From contig CM050448.1 in the NCBI GenBank assembly GCA_027563935.2, positions 69,573,843-69,637,842 of the forward strand: DNA of 64,000 nucleotides, written 5' to 3'. The first letter of the stretch is position 1, and the number at the start of each line of letters is the position of its first letter. Positions 33,201 to 44,300 of the stretch are shown here, piece by piece. The stretch is from Costus lasius. Lineage: Eukaryota; Streptophyta; Magnoliopsida; Zingiberales; Costaceae. Both the position numbers and the translations under genes were made by a program. The notes under the pieces were generated by a model, which searched no databases, was not told the origin of the DNA, and saw only the letters and a list, made by a program, of their open reading frames with translations.

Positions 33201-34847
33201 TGTTGGGGTATGCCCTTAAGGCTAATGTTTGAGGCCTGTGGGAATGTATCTGTATCATGTAATAAACTGTTATGTTTATAAAGGCATGGTTATTATTCGG
33301 TTGTTTACATTGTCTGCTGCAATATATGTTCTTCTGAATAATGTCTCAAAGCTGTTCAGCTGGGCTGACATGCTATTATGTCCTTAGTCGATGTATCTTG
33401 GTGAACATGAGACAGCCTTGATATGGTTAAGACTAATATGTGTTCTAATCTTATAGGATGCTTCGAGCATGGAATAAGATGTAGACTCATGGGTACATTG
33501 GATGTACTGGACAGACCCTACTAGGATGTTCAATTGTTTGTCACAATGTGAATGTTCCTTGATTAAGACAAGTGGCACATTTCCTCTGACTTGAGATCAC
33601 TTGTGTTTTCTAAATGATGATTGTCATTGTTTTGAGATGGTTCAATATCATTTGAAACATAATGATTATAGACTATCTTGGATGGTGAGCTTGAGTCAGG
33701 TTAGAGCACTAGTGATAGACATAGGATTGCCGTCTCCTTGTTGAAGGAGTGTGATGTTCTAAAGGGGCCCCCTGGATGAGATGATTGAGAAAGTGTATGG
33801 CCATACCCAGGTGACAGTGTTCATCTGTTCTAATCATGCTCATCATATTGGAGTTACGAGCTTGACAGGCTTGTCCAATAAGAACATCCAGTGGTAAAGG
33901 AAATATGCATGCCTTGTGAATTGATTCACACTTGTGCTGTTTTTGGGTGTAGTCTTGGAAGACTCTTTCCTTGATATCGGGAGACAGTGATGTGTTGCTA
34001 GATACCCCTCACTGATCGTGATAATGTGAATTATCGTTACCGACGTTTTAAGGAAACCCTCAGGGTCGCACAATTGATGATATGGCTTACTTAAGTCAGA
34101 TCGTGTGGACTGAATTGTTCAGGTTCAGTTTAAAGGGATTTAATCTCTGATTGTAAGTGAGATCTAGTCTGATCATGTTTGATTGATTAGGGCTTGAGAT
34201 CGGTAAGCTTCGATCGAGAGAATGGATGCTAGATCGGTCAGATCAGGAGCATCAAAAAGATCAACGGTTAGATCTGGAACCTTAGGGTTTTAATGTGATC
34301 TAGGCCATGTCGATTGGTTTATTTGGTTATTGAACCAAAATTAAATTGAACCAAAATGGTTCAAGACTAGGCGACAAGTTCACTTAGCGTGAACATGTTG
34401 GGCGGTGAGTGGTGCTATTTTTAGCAACCATGACTCTCACGTTCGAATAGAGGGGGTTCTCTATTCTCGCCTCTTGAACGCATATTCCTCTCGTTCTTTT
34501 GGGTGACGGCGCCTTGGAGCTTGAGGAGAATTCGGCAAAGAGAAAAGATCTCCTTCCCTTTCCATTTCGATCAAAGACTTCTTTGGATCTTGCTAGCACA
34601 AGAATCGCAAAGAGGAGTAGGCGACATCAACTGTGTGCGTCACCTCTGGAGAAGATCTGCTTTGATCTTTGCTTCCTAGACGCCATCTTGAAATGGCTAT
34701 GGTATGAGTTTTATCTCTTCTATGCAATCGAATTTTTTATGGTTGATCATATCACATGAAGCCGATCCATGAAACCCTAATCCGCTGCCTAAATGTTTAT
34801 ATTGCGCCATGCTGGGTTTCGCCCCCCTCTAGAAAGGGGTTCTTTCA
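33201..34847 (+). mobile_element. Element B 3' LTR (1647 bp)
   Basis: Same length as the 5' LTR at an offset of 7374 bp; one base difference seen (34592). Ends TCTTTCA and is followed by ATCTT. Confidence 0.95.
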
Positions 34848-34852
34848 ATCTT
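34848..34852. repeat. Target site duplication of element B, right copy (ATCTT)
   Basis: Matches 25822-25826; the leader of A resumes immediately afterwards. Confidence 0.95.
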
Positions 34853-34885
34853 ATGTGGGTTGCCCTTTAATGTGTGCTGTGCTGG

Positions 34886-35020
34886 GGCCTGCGAGCCTGG
34901 TTAATTGTAAATTAATATTTATTTGTGATCTGCGAATCACATTGTATTTAATTTATAAGTGTAATTGACCTGCGTGTCAATCTTGTCTAGATAGATTAAT
35001 TTGTAATTTAATCAGACAAG
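34886..35020 (+). promoter_or_regulatory. Leader RNA hairpin cluster, element A
   Basis: GGC-CTGCGA-GCC (34886-34897), GTGAT-CTGCGA-ATCAC (34925-34940), ATTGAC-CTGCGT-GTCAAT (34964-34981), then the long arm 34982-35020 with outer stem CTTGTCT/AGACAAG and inner ATTAA/TTAAT. Relative to B, the third stem has T-A where B has G-C; relative to C, it has A-T where C has G-C. All are base-paired substitutions. Confidence 0.65.
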
Positions 35021-35035
35021 AGCACAAAGCACACA

Positions 35036-35091
35036 TGGCAGAGGCGCATGCAGCAGTGGCTTGACCAGGTGGGAGGTCTAGGGTTCGACCC
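35036..35091 (+). other. tRNA-like A-box and B-box pair in the A leader
   Basis: TGGCAGAGGCG (35036-35046) and GTTCGACCC (35083-35091) match the pol III box patterns at the same 47-bp spacing as in B. Confidence 0.4.
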
Positions 35092-35437
35092 TATGACAAG
35101 CGCATTTACCTGGTGGGTGCACCTTGAGCTGCAATGGGCGCTTGGCCCTGGGTTGGGCCAGATGAGAATAAAAAGCCCCATGAAGAAAGCAAGTGAAGAC
35201 TTAATTTAGATTAAGGTCTTACTTAGGCTTAATGGGCTTTTACCACATAAGATCCATGCTTTCTTTTATTGTTTAATAATTAGAATTGCATGAGTTATTT
35301 ATCTTCTGCTATAGCCATAGGATTTGCCTGATAGTAAGAAGGTAAAAGACCGATAAAATCCAACACGAAATATCAAGCACGTAATGCCTTCTGGCGCGAA
35401 ACCTCACTGTTCTGACTATCGTTGGGGCCGTGTTGTA

Positions 35438-35450
35438 CCCACTCAGTGGG
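35438..35450 (+). promoter_or_regulatory. Leader hairpin 1 of sister pair, element A
   Basis: CCCACTCAGTGGG, conserved with B and C. Confidence 0.6.
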
Positions 35451-35645
35451 CACGCCCATCTATCTTCAGACAGTGTGTGATTTCACCTGCGTGTTACAGA
35501 GAAGGGATTTATCGCTTCTCGTTGCTCAGCATAGCACGTGGTGGTCCAGGGAGTAGGTCAGGTCAGCTTGACCATGTAGGCTACATATGGGGCATATGTT
35601 AGCTATATGGAGGCAGCCATCTGTGGGATCAGAGACTGTGTTGTA

Positions 35646-35658
35646 CCAACTCAGTTGG
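35646..35658 (+). promoter_or_regulatory. Leader hairpin 2 of sister pair, element A
   Basis: CCAACTCAGTTGG, conserved with B and C, 208 nt after hairpin 1. Confidence 0.6.
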
Positions 35659-35967
35659 CACAGTCTGCTGGATTTCCCAGATGAAGGGGAATCGCACGGG
35701 TTGGCGATTGGCAGGGACTGCCTACCAGAGATTAGTGCTTGTACTCTCTGTGCATCTTATCTCGCCTGAGCGGGACGCGGAGACCAAGTATAAAATCTGG
35801 ATCCCATCTCACTAAAAGAGTGTCACTCTTTCGGACTGTTTTAATGGATTTTTCAGTCAGATAAAATAGTGAGAAAAGAATCTTTCTTAAGTCCTGGATT
35901 GATTCTAAACATTGATACTGACCTTGCTGTTTTTGCATTGTTGTAGATTCCTGCAGCAACGAACACC

Positions 35968-37760
35968 ATGAGCTTCAATGTGCGATCCCTACTGGAAAGG
36001 GAGAAGTTTGCTGGGCCAAACTTCTCAGACTGGTACGGACACCTTAAGATTGTTCTTAAGGCAGAGAGGAAACTGTATGTCCTCGAGACGGCAATACCGC
36101 CTCAACCCGCAGCGAACGCCGCAAGGGCGGTTCGTGAAGCCTATGAAAAGCATGTCAATGATAGCATTGATGTCGCTTGCCTGATGCTAGCGTCTATGAC
36201 GCCACCGCTGCAGCGTCAGCATGAGGATATGTCTGCTATGGAAATCATAGCAAACCTCAAGATGCTATATGCTGCACAGGCGAGGACTGAACGCTATAAT
36301 CTGACCAAGCTTTTCTTTCAGAGCAAACTGGCTGAAGGGAGTCCAGTGGGAGCTCATGTGCTCAAGATGATTGGGCACAAAGAAGCTCTAGAGAAACTGG
36401 GGCATACCATCAATCAGGAGCTTGCTGTAGACATTATTCTGCAGTCTCTCCCGCCCTCTTTCGATGCGTTCATTATTAACTTTAATATGAACAAAATCGA
36501 TTGTACCCCGGCAGAGTTGCTGAATATGCTCTTGACTACGGAGGAGACTCTGAAGGGAAAGCCTTCAACCTCTGTCTTGATGTTCCCTTCCAGGAACAAG
36601 AAGAAGGGGAAGAAGGGCAAAGCCCCAGTCAAGAACTACAATAAGGCTCTGAAACAGAAGGTTAAGCGGTCGAAGGAATACAGATGTTTCCACTGTGGCC
36701 AGCTAGGTCACTGGAAAAAGGACTGTAAAGCGCTCCAAGGAGACAAGAAGGGAAGCATCGCTTCTGGCTCAGGTATATTTGTGACTGAGGTCATGATATC
36801 TTCTTCTATTTCATGGGTGTTGGACACTGCATGTGGAGTTCACATTTGTTCAAATGTACAGGAACTCAAGAGAAGAAGACAGGTGGGACAGCATGAGGTG
36901 GACCTACGAGTTGGAAACGGGGCACGGGTTGCTGCTGTTGCTGTAGGGGAATATTACATCTCATTACCATCTGGACTTGTATTAGAATTAAACAATTGTT
37001 ATTTTGTTCCTAGCATTACCAAGAATATTATCTCTATTCCTGCTCTTGTCAGGAAAGGGTTTTCCTTTGAATGCAATATTTCAAAGTGTATTATTTCTTT
37101 GGATAATATTGTTTATGCTACTGGTTCAATTAACAATGGGTTATTCATGTTGGACATGGAATGTTCTATACAAAATATTGATAATAAGAAAGCCAAGTAT
37201 GCTGACGATAGCACCTTGCTATGGCATAGTCGTTTAGGCCATATTAACAAGAAACGCATTAAGCGGTTGCATGACAATGGACTGCTGGGATCATTCTCCT
37301 ATGAGGAGATTGATACATGCAAAGCTTGTTTAATGGGTAAAATGACGAAGGCTCCTTTTCCTCACAAAGGTCAAAGGGCTTCGGGTTTACTTGACCTTAT
37401 ACACAGTGATGTGTGTGGGCCATTTAGTAAACATGCCAGAGGTGGCTATTCGTACTTCATTACCTTTACTGATGATTTCAGTAGATATGGGTATGTCTAT
37501 TTAATGAGACATAAGAGTGAATCTTTTGACAAGTTCAAAGAATTCAAAAATGAAGTACAGAATCAGCTAGGCCGAAATATCAAGGCACTTCGTTCTGATC
37601 GAGGTGGAGAATACTTGAGTCATGCGTTTACTGACTATCTGAAGGAGTGTGGGATTATCTCACAGCTCACTCCGCCAGGAACACCGCAATGGAATGGTGT
37701 GTCCGAGAGGAGAAATAGAACGTTACTTGATATGGTTCGTTCTATGATGAGTCAGGCTAC
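35968..37760 (+). pseudogene. Element A gag-pol, 5' part (Gag, protease, most of integrase)
   Basis: The first 598 codons of the A polyprotein, beginning at ATG like B and C. It keeps the zinc knuckle (240-253), protease D286, the integrase zinc finger and D481, D544 and E580. The frame is cut in the word SQAT by insertion of C after GCTAC; readthrough into C adds only five residues (VGVCP) and a stop at 37777-37779. The remainder continues in the same original frame at 46939. No stop codon is present in this part, so the damage here is only the insertion. Confidence 0.95.
37756..37760. repeat. Target site duplication of element C, left copy (GCTAC)
   Basis: GCTAC precedes the TG of C and recurs at 46934-46938. 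Confidence 0.95.
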
Positions 37761-39317
37761 TGTTGGAGTATGCCCTTAAGGCTAATGTTTGAGGCCTTTG
37801 GGATTGTAAAAGTATTATGTAATAAACTCTTATGTTTATGAAAGGCATGGTTATTATTCAGGTTGTTACCTTGTCTGCTGCAATGAGTGTGCTTCTGAAT
37901 AATGTCTCAAAGCTGTTCAGCTAGGCTGACAGGCTGTATGTCCTTAGTCGAGATATCTTGGTGAACATGAGACAGCCTTGATATGATGGAGACTAATATG
38001 AGTGCTAATCTTATAGGATGCTTCGAGCATGGAATAAGATGTAGACTCATGGGTACATTGGATGTACTGGACAGACCCTACTGGGATATTCCATTGCTTG
38101 TCACAATGTGAATGATCCTTGTAAGCAGCAAGTGGCACATGTCCTCTGACTTGAGATCACTTGTGTTTCTAAATGATGATTGTCATTGTCTTGAGGTAGT
38201 TCAATATCATTTGAAACATAATGATTATAGACTATCTTGGATGGTGAGCTTGAGTCAGGTTAGGGCACTTGTGATAGATAAAGGATTGCCGTATCCTTGT
38301 TTAAGGAGTGTGATGTTCTAAAGGGCCCCCTTTATATGAGATGATTGAGGAAGTGTATGGCCATACCCAGATGACTATGATCATCTGATCTAATCATGCT
38401 CATCGTGTTGGAGTTACAAGCTTGACATGCTTGTCCAATAAGAACATCCAGTGGCAAAGGATAAATGTATGCCTTGTGAATAGAGTCACACTTGTGCCTT
38501 GGTTTGGGAGTAGTCTTGGAAGACTCTTTCCTTTATATCGGGAGACAGTGATGTGTTGCTAGATACCCCTCACTGATCGTGATAACGTAAGTTATCGTTA
38601 CCGACATTTAGAGGAAACCCTCAGGGTCGCACAATATGATGATATGGCTTACTTGAGTCAGATCGTGTGGACTGAATTCTTTGGGTTCAGTTTAAGGGGA
38701 TTTAATCTCTGATTGTAAGTGAGATCTAGCCTGATCATGTTTGATTGATTAGGGCTTGAGATCGGTAAGCTTGGATCGAGAGAGATGATGCTAGATCGAA
38801 GAGATCAGGGGCATCAGGTGATGAACGGTTAGATCATGAGCCTTGGGGTTCAATATGGTCTAGACCACATGGCTTGAGCCATTTCGGTTTGGTTCATGAA
38901 CCAAAGTCGATTGAAACGGTTTAGCTTGAACCGGTTCACAATTGTGAACGCATGGTTCAATGCTCAAATGCGTTTGAGGTTGGCTTGAGCGCATGGCATG
39001 ATGAGCTTCCATTTATGGAAAGTCATCATGGCCGGTTTCACAAAAAACGCCTAAACGCATAAGCGTTTGTGCTCTTCTCTTGAACGCCTTGGACAATTTC
39101 GTTGAGGTGTGATTGACGACGAGAAGGAGAGGCTAGGCAAGTGAAGCTCTCGGCAACAAGGAGATTCATCATCCCCTTCCATTCGACAAGAAGGCTTGAG
39201 GGTCTTGCTAGCACAAGAGATCTCAAGGAAGTGAGCATCTTCATCTTGTGTGTGGGCTTGTGGAGGAGACCTAGTTTGATCTCTTCTTCCAAACCGACTT
39301 CCAAATCCATGGCGTTG

Positions 39318-39319
39318 GT
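39318..39319 (+). other. Candidate 5' splice site in the C 5' LTR
   Basis: GGCGTTG|GTATGATT. The matching acceptor is TTGTAG ending at 41324, 21 nt before the gag ATG at 41346, giving a possible 2.0-kb leader intron. Confidence 0.35.
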
Positions 39320-39419
39320 ATGATTCCTTTTCATAACATAAGTTGATCTTATAGATTCATATGCGATCTTGAAACCCTTTTTCCGCAAAGCTTGTTAGAA
39401 TTGCAAGTTTAGGGTTTCT

Positions 39420-39435
39420 CCCCTATAATTAGGGG
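39420..39435 (+). promoter_or_regulatory. U5-terminal stem-loop, element C
   Basis: CCCCTATAATTAGGGG, with a 6-bp stem CCCCTA/TAGGGG, 8 nt from the LTR end as in A and B. Confidence 0.6.
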
Positions 39436-39445
39436 TTCCTACAAT

Positions 39446-39457
39446 TGGTATCAGAGC
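39446..39457 (+). other. Element C primer binding site (tRNA-Met initiator)
   Basis: TGGTATCAGAGC, a 12-base match, two bases after the LTR. Confidence 0.95.
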
Positions 39458-39539
39458 TAGGCTCTTGATATGATCTATATGATTGCTTATTTGTGATCCA
39501 TACATTCAAGTTGCGCTTACTTTTACTTGAAGCATGCTT

Positions 39540-39620
39540 TGTTTTCATGAGGTTGCGCATGTATCTTGTTTTCATGAGGTTGCGCATGTATCTTGCTTTC
39601 ATGAAGTTGCGCATGATATC
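39540..39620. repeat. 27-bp tandem repeat, three copies, in the C leader
   Basis: Units begin at 39540, 39567 and 39594 (core TTTCATGAGGTTGCGCATGT); the third is diverged. Not present in this form in A or B. Confidence 0.85.
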
Positions 39621-39654
39621 ATGCTTTAAGTTGCGCTTGTATCATGGCTTTGAT

Positions 39655-39720
39655 AAAGTATGCGCTCCCCTTTGAAGGGGACCCCCTAAAGTATGCGCTC
39701 CTCCTTGAAGAGGACCCCCT
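39655..39720. repeat. 33-bp tandem repeat, two copies, with hairpin cores
   Basis: Units start at 39655 and 39688 with AAAGTATGCGCTC. Each contains a hairpin: CCCCTTTGAAGGGG (39667-39680) and CCTCCTTGAAGAGG (39700-39713). One changed stem position is compensated (C-G to T-A) and another is not. Confidence 0.75.
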
Positions 39721-40334
39721 TAGATCTAAGGGTTATATGCAAGCATGTTGTTTGTTTGTATCATTGCGCATGTTCTAAATGTTTTCTAAAACCTTACATT
39801 TTGCGCGCATAATTAGATCTAAGGTGCCACTACATTAAACCCTTAGATGGGTTGATGGGGTTGAAGTCACCACTAGGTTAGATCCAAGTCTGATCAGACC
39901 ATCTGACAGCTCAGATGGGTTGACCCAATGGCACCTATGCGCAAGCACAAGGTGGCTATAGGTTGACTGCATCTAGGGCGTGTAGCGAGGTCTGGTTGAG
40001 ACAACTACTGAACACACTTGAGTTAGGCCCGGGGTCACACCCGCTTGCCAAAAACTCATGGGGTGGTTCAGCCCTTGGGGCATGCATGGTTGACCATTAG
40101 GTCAACTCGGGTCAGTTAGGACTCGGTGCATGCAAGGGCAAAGGATCTAACTAGATGGATGAGTGGATCCCTATCAATGGACCATTGTAAGGTTGTAGGG
40201 CTCGTAAGGAAATTAAAATTGATGCCATGGGGTTTTTCAAAATTTAATTTCTTGATTGGATCACAAGATGATTTGATGCCATGATGCTTGTCTATTTAGT
40301 CTTATGTGGGTTGCCCTATTGTGTGCTGTGCTGG

Positions 40335-40465
40335 GGCCTGCGTGCCTGGGTTTAAATTGTAAATTAATTTGTGATCTGCGAATCACATTGTTTTAATTTA
40401 TGAAATGTTGTTGACCTGTGTGTCAACCTTGTCTAGATAGATCAAATGTACTTTGATTAGACAAG
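40335..40465 (+). promoter_or_regulatory. Leader RNA hairpin cluster, element C
   Basis: GGC-CTGCGT-GCC (40335-40346), GTGAT-CTGCGA-ATCAC (40371-40386), GTTGAC-CTGTGT-GTCAAC (40410-40427) and the long arm 40428-40465 with outer stem CTTGTCT/AGACAAG and inner ATCAAA/TTTGAT around TGTAC. The inner C-G pair replaces T-A of A, a compensatory change. Confidence 0.65.
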
Positions 40466-40815
40466 AGTACAAATGCACACATCATAAAGGGGCATTCAGC
40501 TGGTGGCGCACCTGAGGTGCTCTTGGCGCTAGGGCCCTAGGTTGGACCAGATGAGATGCCAAAGAGCTCAAGTGAAGACTTAAGTAAAATTAAGGTCTTA
40601 CTAGGGTTCATGGGCTTTTACCACATAAGATCATGCTTTCTACTTATTGCAAATAATTAGAGTTGCATGTTTATGTTTATCTTCTGCTATAGCCATAGGA
40701 TATGCCTGATAGTAAGAAGATAAAAGACCGCTAAAATCCAACGCTAACATATCAAGCTCGTAAGCCTTCTGACGCGAAACCTCACCTTTCTGACTATCGT
40801 TGGAGCCGTGTTGAA

Positions 40816-40828
40816 CCCACTCAGTGGG
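40816..40828 (+). promoter_or_regulatory. Leader hairpin 1 of sister pair, element C
   Basis: CCCACTCAGTGGG, conserved although the flank has changed (TTGAA instead of TTGTA). Confidence 0.6.
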
Positions 40829-41024
40829 CACGTCCATCTATCTTCAGACGGTGCCGGATTTCACCTGCGTGTTACAGAGTTGGGATTTATCCCCTCTCGT
40901 TGCTCAGCATAGCACGTGGTGGTCCAGGGAGTAGGTCGGGTCAGCTTGACCATGTAGACTACATATGTGGCGCATATGGTAGCACATGGAGGCAGCCATC
41001 TCTGGGATCAGAGACTGTGTTGTA

Positions 41025-41037
41025 CCAACTCAGTTGG
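41025..41037 (+). promoter_or_regulatory. Leader hairpin 2 of sister pair, element C
   Basis: CCAACTCAGTTGG, 209 nt after hairpin 1. Confidence 0.6.
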
Positions 41038-41345
41038 CACAGTCTGCTGGATTGCCAAGATGAAGGGGAATCGCACGGGTTGGCGATTGGCTGGGACAGC
41101 CTACCAGAAATTAGTGCTTGTCATCTCTGTGCATCTTATCTCGCCTGAGCGGGACGCGGAGACCAAGTATGAAATCTGGATCCCATCTCACTAAAAGAGT
41201 ATTACTCTTTCGGACTGTTTACTGGATTTTTCAGTCAGACAAAATAGTGAGAAAAAGAATCTTTCTTAAGTCCTAGATTGATTCTGAACATTGATACTGA
41301 CCTTGCTGTTCTTGCTTGTTGTAGATTCCTGCAGCAACGAACACC

Positions 41346-44300
41346 ATGAGCTTCAATGTGCGATCCCTACTGGAAAGGGAGAAGTTTGCTGGGCCGAACT
41401 TCTCTGACTGGTTCGGACACCTTAAGATTGTTCTTAAGGCAGAGAGGAAACTGTATGTCCTCGAGACGGCGATACCGCCGCAGCCCGCTCCGAACGCCGC
41501 AAGGGCGGTTCGGGATGCCTACGAAAAGCACGTCAATGATAGCATTGATGTCGCTTGCCTGATGCTAGCGTCTATGACGCCACCGCTGCAGCGTCAGCAT
41601 GAGGACATGTCGGCTATAGAAATTATAGCGAACCTCAAGATGCTGTATGCTGCACAGGCGAGGACTGAACGCTATAATCTGACGAAGCTCTTCTTTCAGA
41701 GCAAACTGGCTGAGGGGAGCCCAGTGGGAGCTCACGTGCTCAAGATGATTGGGCACAAGGAGGCTCTGGAGAAACTGGGGCATACCATCAACCAGGAGCT
41801 TGCTGTGGACATTATTCTGCAGTCTCTTCCGCCTTCTTTCGATGCGTTCATCATTAACTTTAATATGAACAAGATCGATTGTACGCCGGCAGAGCTGCTG
41901 AATATGCTCTTGACAACTGAGGAAACTCTGAAGGGTAAGCCTTCAACCTCTGTCTTGATGGTTCCTTTTAGGAACAAGAAGAAGGGGAAGAAGGGCAAGG
42001 CCCCTGTCAAGAATTACAGCAAGGCCCTGAAACAGAAGGTGAAGCGGTCGAAGGACAACAGGTGTTTCCACTGTGGCCAGCTGGGTCACTGGAAAAAGGA
42101 CTGTAAAGCGCTCCAAGGAGATAAGAGGGGAAGCATCGCTTCTGGCTCAGGTATATATGTGACTGAGGTCATGTTTTCATCTTCTTCTATATCATGGGTG
42201 TTGGACACTGCATGTGGAGTTCACATTTGTTCAAATGTACAGGAACTCAAGAGAAGAAGGCAGGTGGGACAGCATGAGGTAGACCTACGCGTTGGAAACG
42301 GGGCACGGGTTGCTGCTGTTGCTGTAGGAAACTATTTCATTTCTTTACCATCTGGCATTGTATTAGAATTAAACAATTGTTATTTTGTACCAAGTATCAC
42401 AAAGAATATTATCTCTATTCCTGCTCTTGTCAGGAAAGGATTTGCCTTTGAATGCAAGATTTCAAAGTGTGTTTTATCTCGTGATAATATTGTGTATGCA
42501 ACTGGTTCAATTAACAATGGGTTATACATGTTGGACATGGACAATTCTATACAAAATATTGATAATAAGAAAGCCAAGTATGCTGATGACAGCACCTTGT
42601 TATGGCATAGTCGTTTAGGCCATATAAACGAGAAGCGCATTAAGCGGTTGCATGATCATGGACTGCTGGGATCATTCTCCTATGAGGAGATTGATACATG
42701 CAAAGCTTGTTTGATGGGTAAAATGACGAAGTCTCCTTTTCCTCACAAAGGTCAAAGGGCTTCAGGTTTACTGGACCTAATACACAGTGATGTGTGTGGG
42801 CCTTTTGGTAAACATGCCAGAGGTGGCTATCAGTACTTCATTACCTTTACTGATGATTTCAGTAGGTATGGATATGTCTATTTAATGAGACATAAAAGTG
42901 AATCTTTTGACAAGTTCAAAGAGTTCAAAAATGAAGTACAAAATCAGCTAGGCCGAAATATCAAGGCACTTCGTTCAGATCGAGGTGGTGAATACCTGAG
43001 TCATGCGTTTACTGACTATCTGAAAGAGTGTGGGATTATCTCACAGCTCACTCCGCCAGGAACACCGCAATGGAATGGTGTGTCCGAGAGGAGAAATAGA
43101 ACGTTACTTGATATGGTTCGTTCTATGATGAGTCAGGCTACTCTTCCATACTCCTTTTGGGGTTTTGCACTGGAAACAGCTGCAAAGGTACTAAACCGAG
43201 TGCCATCCAAGGCAGTTTTAAAGACGCCATATGAGTTATGGTATGGGAAACAGCCTAGCTTGACATTTATCAGGATCTGGGGTTGCGAGGCTTATGTCAA
43301 AAAGCTCGCCTCTGGGAAACTAGAGAGCAGATCTGACAAATGCATCTTTGTCGGTTACCCTAAGGAAACTAAGGGTTATTATTTCTACGATCCCAAGGAG
43401 AACAAGGTATTTGTTGCTCGGACGGCCGTATTTCTTGAGAAGGAATTTATTCTGCAAGAGGCCAGTGGGAGAGAAATAAAGCTGGATGAGAATCCAGAGG
43501 AAGGACAAAGTAGTCAAGCAGAGTTGGATGTGCCTGAGCCGGTAGAGCAGGTTATTGGACAACCTGAGGCTCAGATATCACGGGAACCGCGAAGATCGGG
43601 TAGGATCCGTCGACAGCCTGAGCGCTATGACGGAGTCTACATCATTGATAATGATGAACCCCTAACTTATGCGGATGCGGTCAGTGGACCGGAGTCAGCT
43701 AGATGGCTTGATGCTATGCGAGCCGAGATGGACTCCATGTCAGATAACCAAGTCTGGGATTTGGTTGATCCGCCTCCGGGAGTAATCCCTATAGGCTGTA
43801 AATGGATCTTCAAGAAGAAGATTGACATGGATGGTAACGTGGTTACCTATAAAGGCAGGCTAGTTGCGAAAGGTTTCAAACAAATCTACGGGATAGATTA
43901 TGATGAAACTTTCTCACCTGTAGCCATGTTTAAGTCTATTCGGATTCTTTTCGCGATAGCTGCATATCACGATTATGAGATCTGGCAGATGGATGTGAAA
44001 ACAGCTTTCCTTAATGGAAATCTGGATGAGGATGTGTATATGACACAACCGGAAGGTTTCACTAATCCATCAGATCGTCATAAAATATGCAAGTTAAAGA
44101 AGTCCATTTATGGACTGAAACAAGCATCAAGAAGCTGGAATATTCGTTTTGATGAATCAATCTCTGAGTTTGGTTTCATCAAGAACGAGGATGACCCGTG
44201 TGTATATAAGAGGTTTAGTGGGAGCGTGATTACATTCCTAATCCTCTACGTCGATGATATCTTGATCATTGGAAACGATATTCCTGAACTGCATGCTGTT

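Larger units (their letters stand above)
25827..34847 (+). mobile_element. Element B: intact Ty1/copia retrotransposon
   Basis: A 9021-bp element inserted in the leader of A. LTRs of 1647 bp (25827-27473 and 33201-34847) begin TGTTGGGGTATG and end TCTTTCA. It has a tRNA-Met primer site, a 1.8-kb leader, one uninterrupted gag-pol frame with all catalytic motifs, and a polypurine tract. I saw one base difference between the LTRs (A at 27218, G at 34592). Everything needed for autonomous movement appears to be present, so B is a candidate active copy. Same family as A and C; integrase before reverse transcriptase proves Ty1/copia. A Tork/TAR-type lineage is my guess from the reverse transcriptase and RNase H wording. 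Confidence 0.96.
34853..35967 (+). other. Element A leader, second part (non-coding, structured)
   Basis: The rest of the A leader after B. It contains the hairpin cluster (34886-35020), the tRNA-like box pair (35036-35091), the sister hairpins (35438-35450 and 35646-35658) and the acceptor-like TTGTAG ending at 35946, 21 nt before the gag ATG. No coding sequence supported. Confidence 0.85.
37761..39443 (+). mobile_element. Element C 5' LTR (1683 bp)
   Basis: Differs from the A and B LTRs by many substitutions (GGAGTATG instead of GGGGTATG near the start). Donor-like GGCGTTG|GTATGATT at 39318; AAACCC at 39372 and GGGTTT at 39412 can pair; U5 stem-loop at 39420-39435. Confidence 0.95.
39458..41345 (+). 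other. Element C leader (1.9 kb, non-coding, structured)
   Basis: Longer than the A and B leaders because of local tandem repeats (39540-39620 and 39655-39720), but it lacks the tRNA-like segment. It keeps the hairpin cluster (40335-40465), both sister hairpins and the acceptor-like site. Short frames here (for example 39493-39675) arise from the tandem repeat. Confidence 0.85.
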
